This document shows, piece by piece, positions 43,158 through 52,092 of a stretch of DNA of 62,037 bases. Made by a program: the position numbers and the translations under genes. Source of the stretch: Gammaproteobacteria bacterium (GTDB lineage: Bacteria > Pseudomonadota > Gammaproteobacteria > Steroidobacterales > Steroidobacteraceae); assembly GCA_003137095.1 (NCBI GenBank), contig PLET01000041.1, positions 39,274-101,310 of the forward strand, given 5' to 3'. The notes beneath the pieces are model-generated. The model worked only from the letters and a program-made list of their open reading frames with translations. It had not been told where the DNA came from and searched no databases. The first letter of the stretch is position 1. Each line of letters starts with the position of its first letter.

Positions 43158-45455
43158 CTACTTGTGCACCGGGATATCCAGATAGCTGTCTCCATACCAG
43201 CGAATAATGAGCGCGCTCCCGGCGTTCGCGATCGATTCTGCACTCACGTCCTCCCCGCTGCCATAGTTGATCTCGCGATCCGGACGTTTGTTGATGCCGA
43301 GCACCATCACCAGCCGGCTGCCGGCCTGCAACCGCCGGCTGGTCAAACGCTCGCTGGTGAACGCCAACTGCTGGCGTTCACCGGATTTCAGCAGGTGGCG
43401 ATGAATCCGGTCGCGCGCATAACTTGCGCGAATCTCGCAGGCCGGCTCGAACAGGCGCAGGTAATCGCCGTTCGCCAGCCGCTCGTATAACGCGATGTTC
43501 AGATCCACGTCCATCTTGTTTACCGTGAAATCCAGCCTTCCCGAAAACAGGCCGCTCAATTCCACCGGCTTGGCCAGCGGCTCGCTCACGAACTGCAATG
43601 CGTTGTGGAGGTCCGCGCTTCTTCCGACGAGATCGATCGGCGCCGTCCAGCCGGCATCCGAGCGCTCCCGAAAATCCAGTTCCTGTGCGACCGGCGCGGC
43701 GCGGCGATCCGGCGTGGCCGACAGCCGCTGCGCATCGCCGCCCGCGGCACCCTGCAGATGAAACCGGATCGAGCCGCCGGCCACGACCGGGAGCGATGCG
43801 GCGTGACGCCATTCGTTGGCGCCCATGACCTCATAATTGACCGGCTCCTGCAGCAGCGGCGGCAGCGCCGCGGCGCGGAACACGTGGTCGAACCAGCGAT
43901 ACCGCAGCTCGCGCAGGTCGATGAGTGCGGCGGCATCCACGTGGTACCCGTTGAGCACGGCGGAAGGCCCGTTCTGCATCACGCCGTCGTCGTACGGACC
44001 CATGAGCAGGGTGTGGCTGGCGTGCGGATTGTACCGATGATGCTCGCTGAAATAGTAAAGTGCGCCGGCCTCTGCGGCAGCGAAATATCCGGTCATGGTC
44101 AGCACCGGAATGTTCAGCCGCGCGAATTGTTCGCGGTTGGGAACCATGCTCTGCCAGAAGCGGTCGTAGCTCGGATGATTGAGCCAGCGGGTGAAGATCG
44201 GATCGGGACGACCGGAGAGGTGGCCCAGATCACGATAGGCCCTGCCCGATCGGTACCATTCCTGATCGAGCGAACGCCAGCGGGACGGGTCTTGCGCCGG
44301 ATCGGGCGCAACCGCGGCGCCGATCAGCTGCGAAGACCAGCGCAACGCCTCATTGCGAAATATGCCGCCGGCCATGGGAAAATCGATTCCCGGGGCGGTG
44401 GACGCCGAGGTGGCGATCGCCTTGAGCGCGCGCGGCGGGTGAGTGGCGGCCGCCCAGGGAGTGAAGCCGCTGTAGCCGTCGCCGTACATGCCCACGCGGC
44501 CGTCGCTCCACGGCTGCTTGGCAATCCAATCGATGACGGAGCGTGCGTCCTCGCCATCGTGCTGAAATGGCACGATACGGCCGGGGTTCCTGCGACCGCC
44601 AAGGTGCACTCCGCGCACGTAGGCCACCACGCCGGCATAGCCGTGGGCGGCGCATTCCCTGGCGTAGCCAGGCGAGTCGTAGATCGTAAACTCGAGCAGC
44701 GCGGGCAGCGGCTTGGCGGCGCTTTTCGGGCGGATCACCACGGCGGCGATGGTGGCGCCGTCGCGTGTCCTGACCAGGACCTGATCGTCGGTGACATAGC
44801 GGCGGCGGTCATCCGCGGCATCGAGCGGATCGACCAGACTGCCGAAGTCGCGATAGGCCTCGAATGACAGGTATTTCCAGATGAGATCCACCGCCTCCCG
44901 CTGACCGATTCGATCGACGGCCCGATCCTGACCGAGCGCCTGCTGCAAGGCGCTTCGCGAGGCCTGCGCTGACCTGTGCATCCAGGTGACGGCCGAGTAG
45001 GCATCCTCGTCGGCGAGGCGCGGAACCAGTTCATTGAACGCCGCAGCGAAGGCGTCGGCGAAGGCGAGCCGATAAGCCGCCTGCTTGGCCTTCGCATAGG
45101 CATACACGTCGTAGGTCACCTCCCGCCCCACCGGACCGGCATCATCGGCGCCACTGCGCCGGTTGCGCAGCGATTGGCGCGTGCCGTACGCGGCGGCAAA
45201 GTCGCCGGCGACGATTTGCAGCGCCGACAGATTGTCCAGGTACAGGTCGGGATCGGGCTCCTGGTAGACCGGAAGAATGCGCTGGGCCAGATCGCGCATG
45301 ATGGCGGCGGCTGCGGGGTCATCGGGAACCGCGGGCGGGTGAAAATCGAAATCCGCGGCCGCCCCGCGCGGCGCCGCGGCGCACGCGAGGAATGCCAACA
45401 GGCCCGCGATGCACCCGGCACGGACCGAACGCCGTCCTGCGATGATGCCCGTCAA
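43158..45455 (-). CDS. CocE/NonD-type alpha/beta hydrolase lacking the nucleophile serine
   Basis: 765 aa with a signal peptide (CIAGLLAFLACAAAPRGAAA). A helical N-terminal part of about 240 residues is followed by the X-Pro dipeptidyl-peptidase/cocaine-esterase fold (VLVRTRDGATIAAVV, FTIYDSPGYARECAAHGYAGVVAYVRGV) and a C-terminal jelly roll (FSGRLDFTVNKMDVDLNIALYE). Where the family has GxSYxG, this protein reads GMYGDGYSGF: position 327 is glycine, not serine. It may be an inactive or altered member. The ATG overlaps the upstream ABC gene's stop by 4 bp. Confidence 0.83.
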   Translation of the reverse strand: MTGIIAGRRSVRAGCIAGLLAFLACAAAPRGAAADFDFHPPAVPDDPAAAAIMRDLAQRILPVYQEPDPDLYLDNLSALQIVAGDFAAAYGTRQSLRNRRSGADDAGPVGREVTYDVYAYAKAKQAAYRLAFADAFAAAFNELVPRLADEDAYSAVTWMHRSAQASRSALQQALGQDRAVDRIGQREAVDLIWKYLSFEAYRDFGSLVDPLDAADDRRRYVTDDQVLVRTRDGATIAAVVIRPKSAAKPLPALLEFTIYDSPGYARECAAHGYAGVVAYVRGVHLGGRRNPGRIVPFQHDGEDARSVIDWIAKQPWSDGRVGMYGDGYSGFTPWAAATHPPRALKAIATSASTAPGIDFPMAGGIFRNEALRWSSQLIGAAVAPDPAQDPSRWRSLDQEWYRSGRAYRDLGHLSGRPDPIFTRWLNHPSYDRFWQSMVPNREQFARLNIPVLTMTGYFAAAEAGALYYFSEHHRYNPHASHTLLMGPYDDGVMQNGPSAVLNGYHVDAAALIDLRELRYRWFDHVFRAAALPPLLQEPVNYEVMGANEWRHAASLPVVAGGSIRFHLQGAAGGDAQRLSATPDRRAAPVAQELDFRERSDAGWTAPIDLVGRSADLHNALQFVSEPLAKPVELSGLFSGRLDFTVNKMDVDLNIALYERLANGDYLRLFEPACEIRASYARDRIHRHLLKSGERQQLAFTSERLTSRRLQAGSRLVMVLGINKRPDREINYGSGEDVSAESIANAGSALIIRWYGDSYLDIPVHK

Positions 45456-47248
45456 CGCGGATTCCCCGGCTCTTTGAGCGGCGGCGCATGCTCCAGGACG
45501 CGGGGGGCCTTGATCAGATGCACCTCGCTCGAAAACAGCGGCTGCGCCTGGGCCGGCACGCCGATGTGGATGACGCCGGTGCGCTGCAGTTCGTTGCTGA
45601 ACACGTCGATCACCAGATCGAGCACGTCATCGTCGAGCATGCCGAGCGTGCCGTCGATGAGCAGCCAGGGCGGGGCTTGCAGCAGGATACGGGCGAATAC
45701 CAGGCACAATTGCTCGTCCTGCCCCAACTCCCGGTCCCAGCGGTGGGTCTCGTCGAGCGAGCGCGCCAGGCGCTCGAGGCCCAGCCGGTAGAGCGCACGC
45801 GTGAAGGCATTGTTGGTGAAGCTGTCGGCCCGAAGAGGATAGGCCAGCACTTCGCGCATGGTGCCGCGCGGCAGATACGGCGTGCCGCGCGGCAGATAAA
45901 ACAGCTGTTCGCCGCGCGGCCGTATGACCTGTCCCGCGCCCCAGGGCCACAGCCCGGCCAGCGCGCGAAACAGCTGGGTTTTGCCCGTTCCCGGCGCCGC
46001 CACCACCAACATCCGCTCCCCCGACCTCACCGTCACGCTCGTCTCCTTGAGCATGTCGGCGTTGGCGGAGGACACGATCTCGAGGTTGTCGATGCGAATG
46101 GCCCCGGGATCTCCCTCGGAGTAGGTAATGCGGCTCGCGAAACCCCGCGGCTCCTGCGAGCCCACCAGCACGTGCCGGAAGCCCGCCACCCGCAGCAGCG
46201 TCGCGCGCCAGTCCGCGATCACGCTGAAATTGTCGATGAACCAGCGCAACGATGATTGCGCCTGGGTGAAGGCGCCGGCCGCCATCATCAGGCCGCCGAA
46301 TGAAACCTTGCCGGTGAAGTACAGGGGCGCCGCAACCAATATGGGGGCGACGATCGTCACCCAGCCGAACCCCGCGGTGACCCAGATGAGATTCGTGTGC
46401 CCGAGCACGATGCGGCGCGTGGCGGCCAGCACATCGGCGAGATGCAATTCGATGCGGCGTCTTTCATGCGCCTCGCCGGCCGCCAGGGATATCTCATCGA
46501 CATGCTCGTTGACGCGTACCAGGGAGAAGCGCAAGTCCGCCTCGCGCGCGTAGCGCTCGGCATTGCGGTGGATGAGGCTTCGGCCCACCCAGTAGCTGAG
46601 CAACGAGCCGGCGCTCGCGTAGATGATCGCGGCCCACAGCATGAATCCCGGAATCGCATAATCCCGGTCCGCCACCCGGAAGCTGAAGTCGCGCGACATC
46701 ACCCACAGGATTCCGGAAAACGTGCCGAACAGTATCGAGGCCTGCAGCAGCCCGATGCCGAGATCGGCCGACAGCTCGCACAGCTTGCGGGCGTCCTCGT
46801 GAATGCGCTGATCGGGATTGACACCCATGGTGCCGGCGTTTGCCAGCCAGAATGCCCGCCGCGGCCGCAGCCAATCATGGAGCAGGCTGCGCACCAGGCC
46901 TTCGCGCAGTCTCAACTGCAGGGTCTCCGACAGCCAGCGCTGCAGTACGTTGAGAACCAGGAGAAATCCCGCAATCAGGAAAAACACGCCCAGCTGATAC
47001 ATGAAATCCCGCATGTCGCGTCGGGACAGGGCATCGAAGAACGGCTTGTTCCAGTCATTGAGGCGGATCTGCCCGTATGCCGTGGCGACCACGACGATGA
47101 CCACCGCCGCCGACAGCAGGATCAGCGTCCTGCCCACCGCGGAGCCGTAGATCACGCGGATCATCATCCGCATTTCGCGTATCAGGCCCAGCTGGCCGCC
47201 ATCGTCCTCGGATGAGGCGGCGGATGGGGTGGTTTGATCGGTCGACAT
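45452..47248 (-). CDS. SbmA/BacA- and YddA-like ABC membrane protein with a degenerate ATPase domain
   Basis: 598 aa: an N-terminal ABC_membrane_2 domain with about six helices (RLNDWNKPFFDALSRRD is the family signature), then one nucleotide-binding domain. Walker A is present (APGTGKTQ, Lys423). The signature loop reads LGQDEQLCLVFAR instead of LSxGEQQR, and Walker B reads LLIDGTLGMLD, so the catalytic glutamate is replaced by Gly533. ATP may be bound but cleaved poorly, unless it works by proton coupling like SbmA. It starts 18 bp after the discoidin-protein stop and overlaps the CocE gene by ATGA. Confidence 0.85.
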   Translation of the reverse strand: MSTDQTTPSAASSEDDGGQLGLIREMRMMIRVIYGSAVGRTLILLSAAVVIVVVATAYGQIRLNDWNKPFFDALSRRDMRDFMYQLGVFFLIAGFLLVLNVLQRWLSETLQLRLREGLVRSLLHDWLRPRRAFWLANAGTMGVNPDQRIHEDARKLCELSADLGIGLLQASILFGTFSGILWVMSRDFSFRVADRDYAIPGFMLWAAIIYASAGSLLSYWVGRSLIHRNAERYAREADLRFSLVRVNEHVDEISLAAGEAHERRRIELHLADVLAATRRIVLGHTNLIWVTAGFGWVTIVAPILVAAPLYFTGKVSFGGLMMAAGAFTQAQSSLRWFIDNFSVIADWRATLLRVAGFRHVLVGSQEPRGFASRITYSEGDPGAIRIDNLEIVSSANADMLKETSVTVRSGERMLVVAAPGTGKTQLFRALAGLWPWGAGQVIRPRGEQLFYLPRGTPYLPRGTMREVLAYPLRADSFTNNAFTRALYRLGLERLARSLDETHRWDRELGQDEQLCLVFARILLQAPPWLLIDGTLGMLDDDVLDLVIDVFSNELQRTGVIHIGVPAQAQPLFSSEVHLIKAPRVLEHAPPLKEPGNPR

Positions 47249-47265
47249 GCGGGACGCGCTGAACT

Positions 47266-50220
47266 TCAGTAGGTCGTACACACGACCTGCGCCGGTCCAT
47301 GCGGCAGCGTCACCGAATCGCGATCGAAACTGGTGCACACCACGCCATCGACCGTCACCGCGCGCAGCGGCGCCGGCAACGGCGGTCGCAGCACCAGCGT
47401 GCATCGCGTCGCGCCGTCGATTTCAAATTGCAACGTGCCCGGCCGGCCGCGCTTGAGCGAATAGCTGAGGCTGCCGTGCGCGGTCGGCATCGCATTCACC
47501 CGGACCCCCGCGCCGTCGAGCCATTCCGGCGCCAAACCCGCAGCCAGAACCAGCGATCGATCGGCGTCGCGCTCGTAGGCGAACAGGCTGCGGATCGCGA
47601 GCACGTATTCGGCGGCTATCCAGGTGTGCGGCAGATCGCCGATGTGCGCCGGCGTCGCGTGGTCGCGCCAGGCGATCTCGGGCCACTGGTTCCAGGGCGG
47701 CGGGCGGCGATCGGAGAGGAAGAAATTCAGCAGTTCCAGGGCCGCCTCGCGCCGTCCCAATCGCACGAATGCACCGATGATGCGGATTTCATACGGCGTG
47801 TAATTCGTGTAGGGAACCGCCCCGCTGCGCTTGCCGCGCCAATCCGCCAGATACAGGTCGAACGTGCGCTCGACGGCCGTGCGGTCCAGCCCGTCGGGAA
47901 CATCGAGCAGATACAGGGCATTCGCGGTGGCCGTCGGATCGAAATCCGCCCACTCGACGCTGCCCGGTATGAACTCGAGCTTGCGCGCCGCCCGTGTGGA
48001 CTCCACCGACGCAAACAGCGAACTAGCGAAGCGTGCCGTCAGCGCTTCCCACTCGAGCGCCAGATCCCCGCGGCCCTGCGCCTGCGCCAGGCCTACCGCA
48101 TCGCGCAATCCCCGCAGCGCCCAGAAATCATCCCAATAGGAATGCACGGGCTGCGCCAGATAGCCTTCATGGCTAACCGACACCGGCAACAGGCCGGTGG
48201 CGTCCAGCAGGCCGGCGATACACGCCACCGCCTTTTCGACGAATCCCCATGATTCACGCAGGAACTGCGCATCTCCGGTGAAGCGGTGATAGTCCGCTAT
48301 CAGCGCCACCAATTGCCCGTGGCTGTCGTGCTCGACCAGCCAGTCGATGCCGTCACGATCCACGCAGCATGGCACGAAGCCATCCGCACGCTGATGGGGT
48401 GCATACCAGCGGATGTACTCGCGGACCTCGTCGGCATGCCCCATGCGCAGCAGGGCCGCACTCATCATCGCACCGTCGCGGATCCAGGAGCGGGTATACC
48501 TGCGCGGGCCGGGTTGCAATGCCGGACCCGAGCGCGTCACCAGGATATGCGCGGTCGCCGTCAAGGCCGCCCGCACCGCCTCCGCGATCCAACCGTTACC
48601 GGCCCACTGGCTCGTCGGCAGCCGCACCGTCCAGTCGAAAGCGGCCTCGCCGATCGCACGCTCGGCGCCCGGCGGCGCGCAGTTCACCATGTGCTCGCAG
48701 GACCCGTGCGCGGGCAACGCCAGCGGGAAATCGATCGCGCCAGAGGCGAATCCGAAGGCATCGTGCACCTGCGGCTCCGCCGGGGGTTTGGCCCGCGCCA
48801 GACGGCTTGCAATGCATCCGTCATCGAAGCGCATCGCGCCGAATGTCGCGGCTCCGGCGGGCACGACCAACAAGGCCGCATCGACCCGGACCGCGCCTTG
48901 CCGCCACTCGATGTCGTGGATGGGGCGCACGCCGCCCACCTGTCGAAATTTCTGCCACGGGGGTGTCACTTGAAACGGGCGCACCACCACGTACAGGTGC
49001 GCGTCGAGCACGCGGTCGGTGAGATTGTCGATGCCGTAGCGCACGCGTACGACACCGCCCGGCGTCGCTTCGGCAAGTATGCGCAGCCGCCAGTCGGCGG
49101 TCTCCCAGATGCAGGTCGGCACCGGGATCCAATCCTCCTGCAGCTGCAGCCGCGCGGTCACGTCCGTCCAGGTGAACAGCCGGCCCCCGACCCACATCAT
49201 CGGCTCGATGGAGCACGAACCCTCGGCCGCCTCCACCATGCCGTCCCCGTTCATGAGCGCGCATTGCGTGCCATGCGACGTGCCGATCGGCGTCCAGACG
49301 CTTTGTTCACGATGCAGCCAGCGAGGATGCCAGCCGCGCGGCTCGGCGGCGGCAATGCGGTTCCAGAACGCCTCGATGGAGCGCGAGAACTCGAAGGATT
49401 GCAGCCGCAAGGCCGCACCCGCCGAAGCCTCGTTGATTTCCAGACGCAAGAGCCGGCTGCGGGCCGCTGGCAGATAGACGTAGCTGCGATTGCCGCCCGC
49501 CGACGCCGCGGTGTAGAGCGTTCGCCAGCGGCGTCCGGTGTTGGAGACGCGCACCCGAAAGCCGCGCGCCGGCGCAGCGCCCAGCCAATCGATGATCAAG
49601 CCTCCGAGCGTGCGTTGCTGCATCGAGTCGACGACGATCCATGGCCGGCGATCGTCGGTCCGCGGCTTCCAGCCGCGCGCCGCCAGTCCGTTCTGCGCTT
49701 CGTATCCGGGCATGGCGCTGGAGGCTTCGGCCCGCGGCGCCTCCCGGGGTCCGCAGTCCGCGATCTGCAGGTCGGCCAGGTACAGGGTGCCCTTGCCGCC
49801 CTCGCCTGCCACCACGGCGAACTCGATCGAACCCAACTGCGAGATGGCGCTGCCGCTCGCGGGTCCCCAGGCGAACTCGAAATCCCGGCTGGTCACCTGC
49901 ATGCGCTTCCAACGCGCCGGCAGCGGTAAAGCCTTGATGACGTAGCGCCATACATTTTGTCCGCTCGCATCCACCAGCTTTAACTCGAGGTTGTTGAGCG
50001 GCCCGCGGCCGCGCAGGCGAAAGCGCACCGCGTATTCCACCGGCATCGCGCGTGCAATCGCGCGCCGCGCAACCACGAAACCTGCGCCATCCTTGAAATC
50101 GAAGTCCATCCGCAAGGCCGCAACCCGGCCCGCGGCAGCGGACAGCTGCAGCTGCGCTCGGCCGGAAACCACGGGCTGCCAGGCCGACAGGCGGACGGAA
50201 TCGGCGGACGTCATTTCCAT
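47266..50220 (-). CDS. Cytoplasmic discoidin-domain (alpha/alpha)6-barrel protein, glucoamylase-like
   Basis: 984 aa from ATG 50220 (ATG 50214 also possible); no signal peptide. Order: an N-terminal carbohydrate-binding-like sandwich (about 1-150), an F5/8-type discoidin domain (about 180-270; RPWIVVDSMQQRTLGG, FRVRVSNTGRRWRTLY), a beta-rich linker, and a C-terminal helical barrel (about 545-900) with SWIRDGAMMSAALLRMG, VEHDSHGQL, HSYWDDFWALRGL and HTWIAAEYVLAIRSLF. The barrel resembles GH15/GH63/GH78-type hydrolases. The substrate is not recognisable. It heads an operon with the ABC and CocE genes and lies behind an AT-rich island. Confidence 0.75.
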   Translation of the reverse strand: MEMTSADSVRLSAWQPVVSGRAQLQLSAAAGRVAALRMDFDFKDGAGFVVARRAIARAMPVEYAVRFRLRGRGPLNNLELKLVDASGQNVWRYVIKALPLPARWKRMQVTSRDFEFAWGPASGSAISQLGSIEFAVVAGEGGKGTLYLADLQIADCGPREAPRAEASSAMPGYEAQNGLAARGWKPRTDDRRPWIVVDSMQQRTLGGLIIDWLGAAPARGFRVRVSNTGRRWRTLYTAASAGGNRSYVYLPAARSRLLRLEINEASAGAALRLQSFEFSRSIEAFWNRIAAAEPRGWHPRWLHREQSVWTPIGTSHGTQCALMNGDGMVEAAEGSCSIEPMMWVGGRLFTWTDVTARLQLQEDWIPVPTCIWETADWRLRILAEATPGGVVRVRYGIDNLTDRVLDAHLYVVVRPFQVTPPWQKFRQVGGVRPIHDIEWRQGAVRVDAALLVVPAGAATFGAMRFDDGCIASRLARAKPPAEPQVHDAFGFASGAIDFPLALPAHGSCEHMVNCAPPGAERAIGEAAFDWTVRLPTSQWAGNGWIAEAVRAALTATAHILVTRSGPALQPGPRRYTRSWIRDGAMMSAALLRMGHADEVREYIRWYAPHQRADGFVPCCVDRDGIDWLVEHDSHGQLVALIADYHRFTGDAQFLRESWGFVEKAVACIAGLLDATGLLPVSVSHEGYLAQPVHSYWDDFWALRGLRDAVGLAQAQGRGDLALEWEALTARFASSLFASVESTRAARKLEFIPGSVEWADFDPTATANALYLLDVPDGLDRTAVERTFDLYLADWRGKRSGAVPYTNYTPYEIRIIGAFVRLGRREAALELLNFFLSDRRPPPWNQWPEIAWRDHATPAHIGDLPHTWIAAEYVLAIRSLFAYERDADRSLVLAAGLAPEWLDGAGVRVNAMPTAHGSLSYSLKRGRPGTLQFEIDGATRCTLVLRPPLPAPLRAVTVDGVVCTSFDRDSVTLPHGPAQVVCTTY

Positions 50221-50378
50221 CAGGAGATCCAGGCGTTGATTGCGATCGGACGCCGCGTTCGGGCGGCATCCCCGTTTGACATATACACAATCCCTGCCAG
50301 GGGCCGATAGGCAGCACTGCACAGTCTGAAGCGCACGCTGCGGGTGCCGACGCAGGATGCGTGACCGAACCTTACTGA

Positions 50379-50440
50379 GTAATTACATTATAATATTTAT
50401 ATATAGTATTGTTATATAACATTTTTTAATTAAAATTATT
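50379..50440. promoter_or_regulatory. 62-bp AT-rich island with two perfect palindromes
   Basis: About 90% A+T in a region that is otherwise about 65% G+C. It contains GTTATATAAC (50411-50420) and TTTTAATTAAAA (50424-50435), both perfect palindromes, and a minus-strand TATAAT at 50387-50392. It fits a strong promoter or nucleoid-protein site for the discoidin operon, or the end of the MoxR operon. No -35 partner is clear. Confidence 0.45.
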
Positions 50441-50711
50441 GACCCGGTCCAAACTTCCAGCGCCGCGCCACCAGGATCATCCAGACGACATTGAATACGG
50501 CGATGGCGCCCACCGCACACAGCATGGGCACGAACCAGCGGCTGTGCGGGTCGACGTACATCAGGGGGATGACCACGACCAGCGTCTCGAGGACGGCCCA
50601 TCCCATCACCAGCGCGAACAACGACCAGCTCCAGGTACCCGCGCGCCGGGCCTGACGAATGCCGGCGACCAGGACGTAGACCTGGAAAGCGAAGATCAAA
50701 AGCCATGCCAT
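50436..50711 (-). CDS. Small multi-pass membrane protein, last gene of the MoxR/VWA cluster
   Basis: 91 aa from ATG 50711, or 99 aa from a TTG at 50735 that would overlap the VWA stop by 8 bp. Three hydrophobic segments (WLLIFAFQVYVLVAG, LFALVMGWAVLETLVVVIPL, CAVGAIAVFNVVWMILVA) and a polar tail RRWKFGPGQ. No named family is recognised. Its place after the VWA gene suggests a shared function; the TAA stop runs into the AT-rich island. Confidence 0.7.
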   Translation of the reverse strand: MAWLLIFAFQVYVLVAGIRQARRAGTWSWSLFALVMGWAVLETLVVVIPLMYVDPHSRWFVPMLCAVGAIAVFNVVWMILVARRWKFGPGQ

Positions 50712-50727
50712 GACGATGGTCCGATCG

Positions 50728-52092
50728 TCAGCCAAGCGTCAGCTTGCGCCCGAAGGGCTGCACCGCCGATGCATGTGCCTCCGGCACGGCCCAGATCACC
50801 GGCCAGCGCGGCCGGAAATGCGCAGGTCCCTCGAGATCGGTGAGCACGACGGCCACGTCGGGGCGGTGTTTGTCGGCCTCCTGGAGCAGCGGCGTGAAAT
50901 CCGTGCCGCCCCCGCCGCTGAATTCGATGTCCCGCAAATCCGACCGTCCCGGCTCGAACTCGGTGACCCGGCGCACCTGATCATCGCCGACGATGAGCAC
51001 CAGAGCTGCTTCCTGGCGGCGCGTGATCGCCTCGATTTCGCGCGCAAATTTCCCCAGGAGCCCATCCTCGATCGATCCGGACACGTCGACGATCACGACC
51101 AGATGCGGCGACGGCCTCAACGAACTGAATCCCGGCGTCCAGGGCAGGCGCCGGTGCGGTCCGGCCCGTCCCTGATTCGCGATGTAGGAGCGCGACGGAC
51201 GCGACCAGGAGATGCCCGGTTTCGGCGCGAGACTGTGCGCCAACTGTGCGCGCAGCACCTGTTCCCAGGGCGTGCGCGTTCGCGGCACGTCGGCGATCAG
51301 GGTCCGCAACAGGGAATGCGCGCCATCGCCGGCATGAGCGCGCAGCAGCCGCTCGCTCCAGGTGCGGGCCTCCTCGGCCTCGGTCTCCGGCGCGGCCCGC
51401 AGCGGTCCCGGGATGAGATCCGCCAGAGCCTGGCTGCCCATCGCGCGCACCTGCGCGGCCCGGGGGCCGTCCTCGCGGGGTCCCGCACGCTGCGCCTCTT
51501 CGGGCGAATCCCGTGCATCCGGGTGCCCCGCGCCGCCGTCCGACGCGCCGGCGCCACCGCCCCGTTCGTGCCGGTTGCTGCGTCGTCCGCCGCGCGCGCC
51601 GAGCCGCCGGTCGTCGATGGCGCGGTACAGTCTCTCGACGTCCCATTCCAGCAGCGCCTTCTCGACGCTGTGCTGTTCACCGAGCGCGATGGCCACCAGC
51701 GTTTCGAGGAACACCGAAGCGCGCGGCAGCGTCAGCCACGCGAGGTGGCTGAGCGTGGAGTTGACGATTGCATCGGCGCAAATGTTGAACAGGCGCAGGT
51801 CCACGTCGCCCACCACTTGTCGCAAATCGAGCAGCCGCTGCGGGTGGCGCAGCGCGATGTGCAGCACCTCGTGCGCGACCAGAGCGGTCTGTTCCGCGAG
51901 AGGCAGCAGGTCGAAGTCGGTTCCGTAGTACAGCACGTTGCCGTCGGTGGCGATCGCCGATGCCCCGGCGTCCTGCGGCAGATCCACGTGGCGCACCCAC
52001 AGCGCCAGACCGCCGGTGGAAGGTGCGAACTCCACCATGCGTTGAATGGCGCGCGTGCCGCGGTGTCGGTACGGGTCGTCCGTGTCAGGCAT
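50728..52092 (-). CDS. VWA-domain protein with an HExxH metallopeptidase-like N-terminus (DUF2201 type)
   Basis: 454 aa, no signal peptide. The N-terminal half has a zinc-peptidase-like motif HEVLH (His74, Glu75, His78) in LVAHEVLHIALRHP. A charged, glycine-rich linker follows at about 190-240. The C-terminal VWA-like domain has the MIDAS start DVSGS at Asp336 and later GGGGTDFTPLL. ATG 52092 overlaps the MoxR stop by 8 bp. MoxR ATPases and VWA proteins work in pairs, usually to remodel or insert metal into a partner. The target here may be the neighbouring membrane proteins. Confidence 0.85.
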   Translation of the reverse strand: MPDTDDPYRHRGTRAIQRMVEFAPSTGGLALWVRHVDLPQDAGASAIATDGNVLYYGTDFDLLPLAEQTALVAHEVLHIALRHPQRLLDLRQVVGDVDLRLFNICADAIVNSTLSHLAWLTLPRASVFLETLVAIALGEQHSVEKALLEWDVERLYRAIDDRRLGARGGRRSNRHERGGGAGASDGGAGHPDARDSPEEAQRAGPREDGPRAAQVRAMGSQALADLIPGPLRAAPETEAEEARTWSERLLRAHAGDGAHSLLRTLIADVPRTRTPWEQVLRAQLAHSLAPKPGISWSRPSRSYIANQGRAGPHRRLPWTPGFSSLRPSPHLVVIVDVSGSIEDGLLGKFAREIEAITRRQEAALVLIVGDDQVRRVTEFEPGRSDLRDIEFSGGGGTDFTPLLQEADKHRPDVAVVLTDLEGPAHFRPRWPVIWAVPEAHASAVQPFGRKLTLG

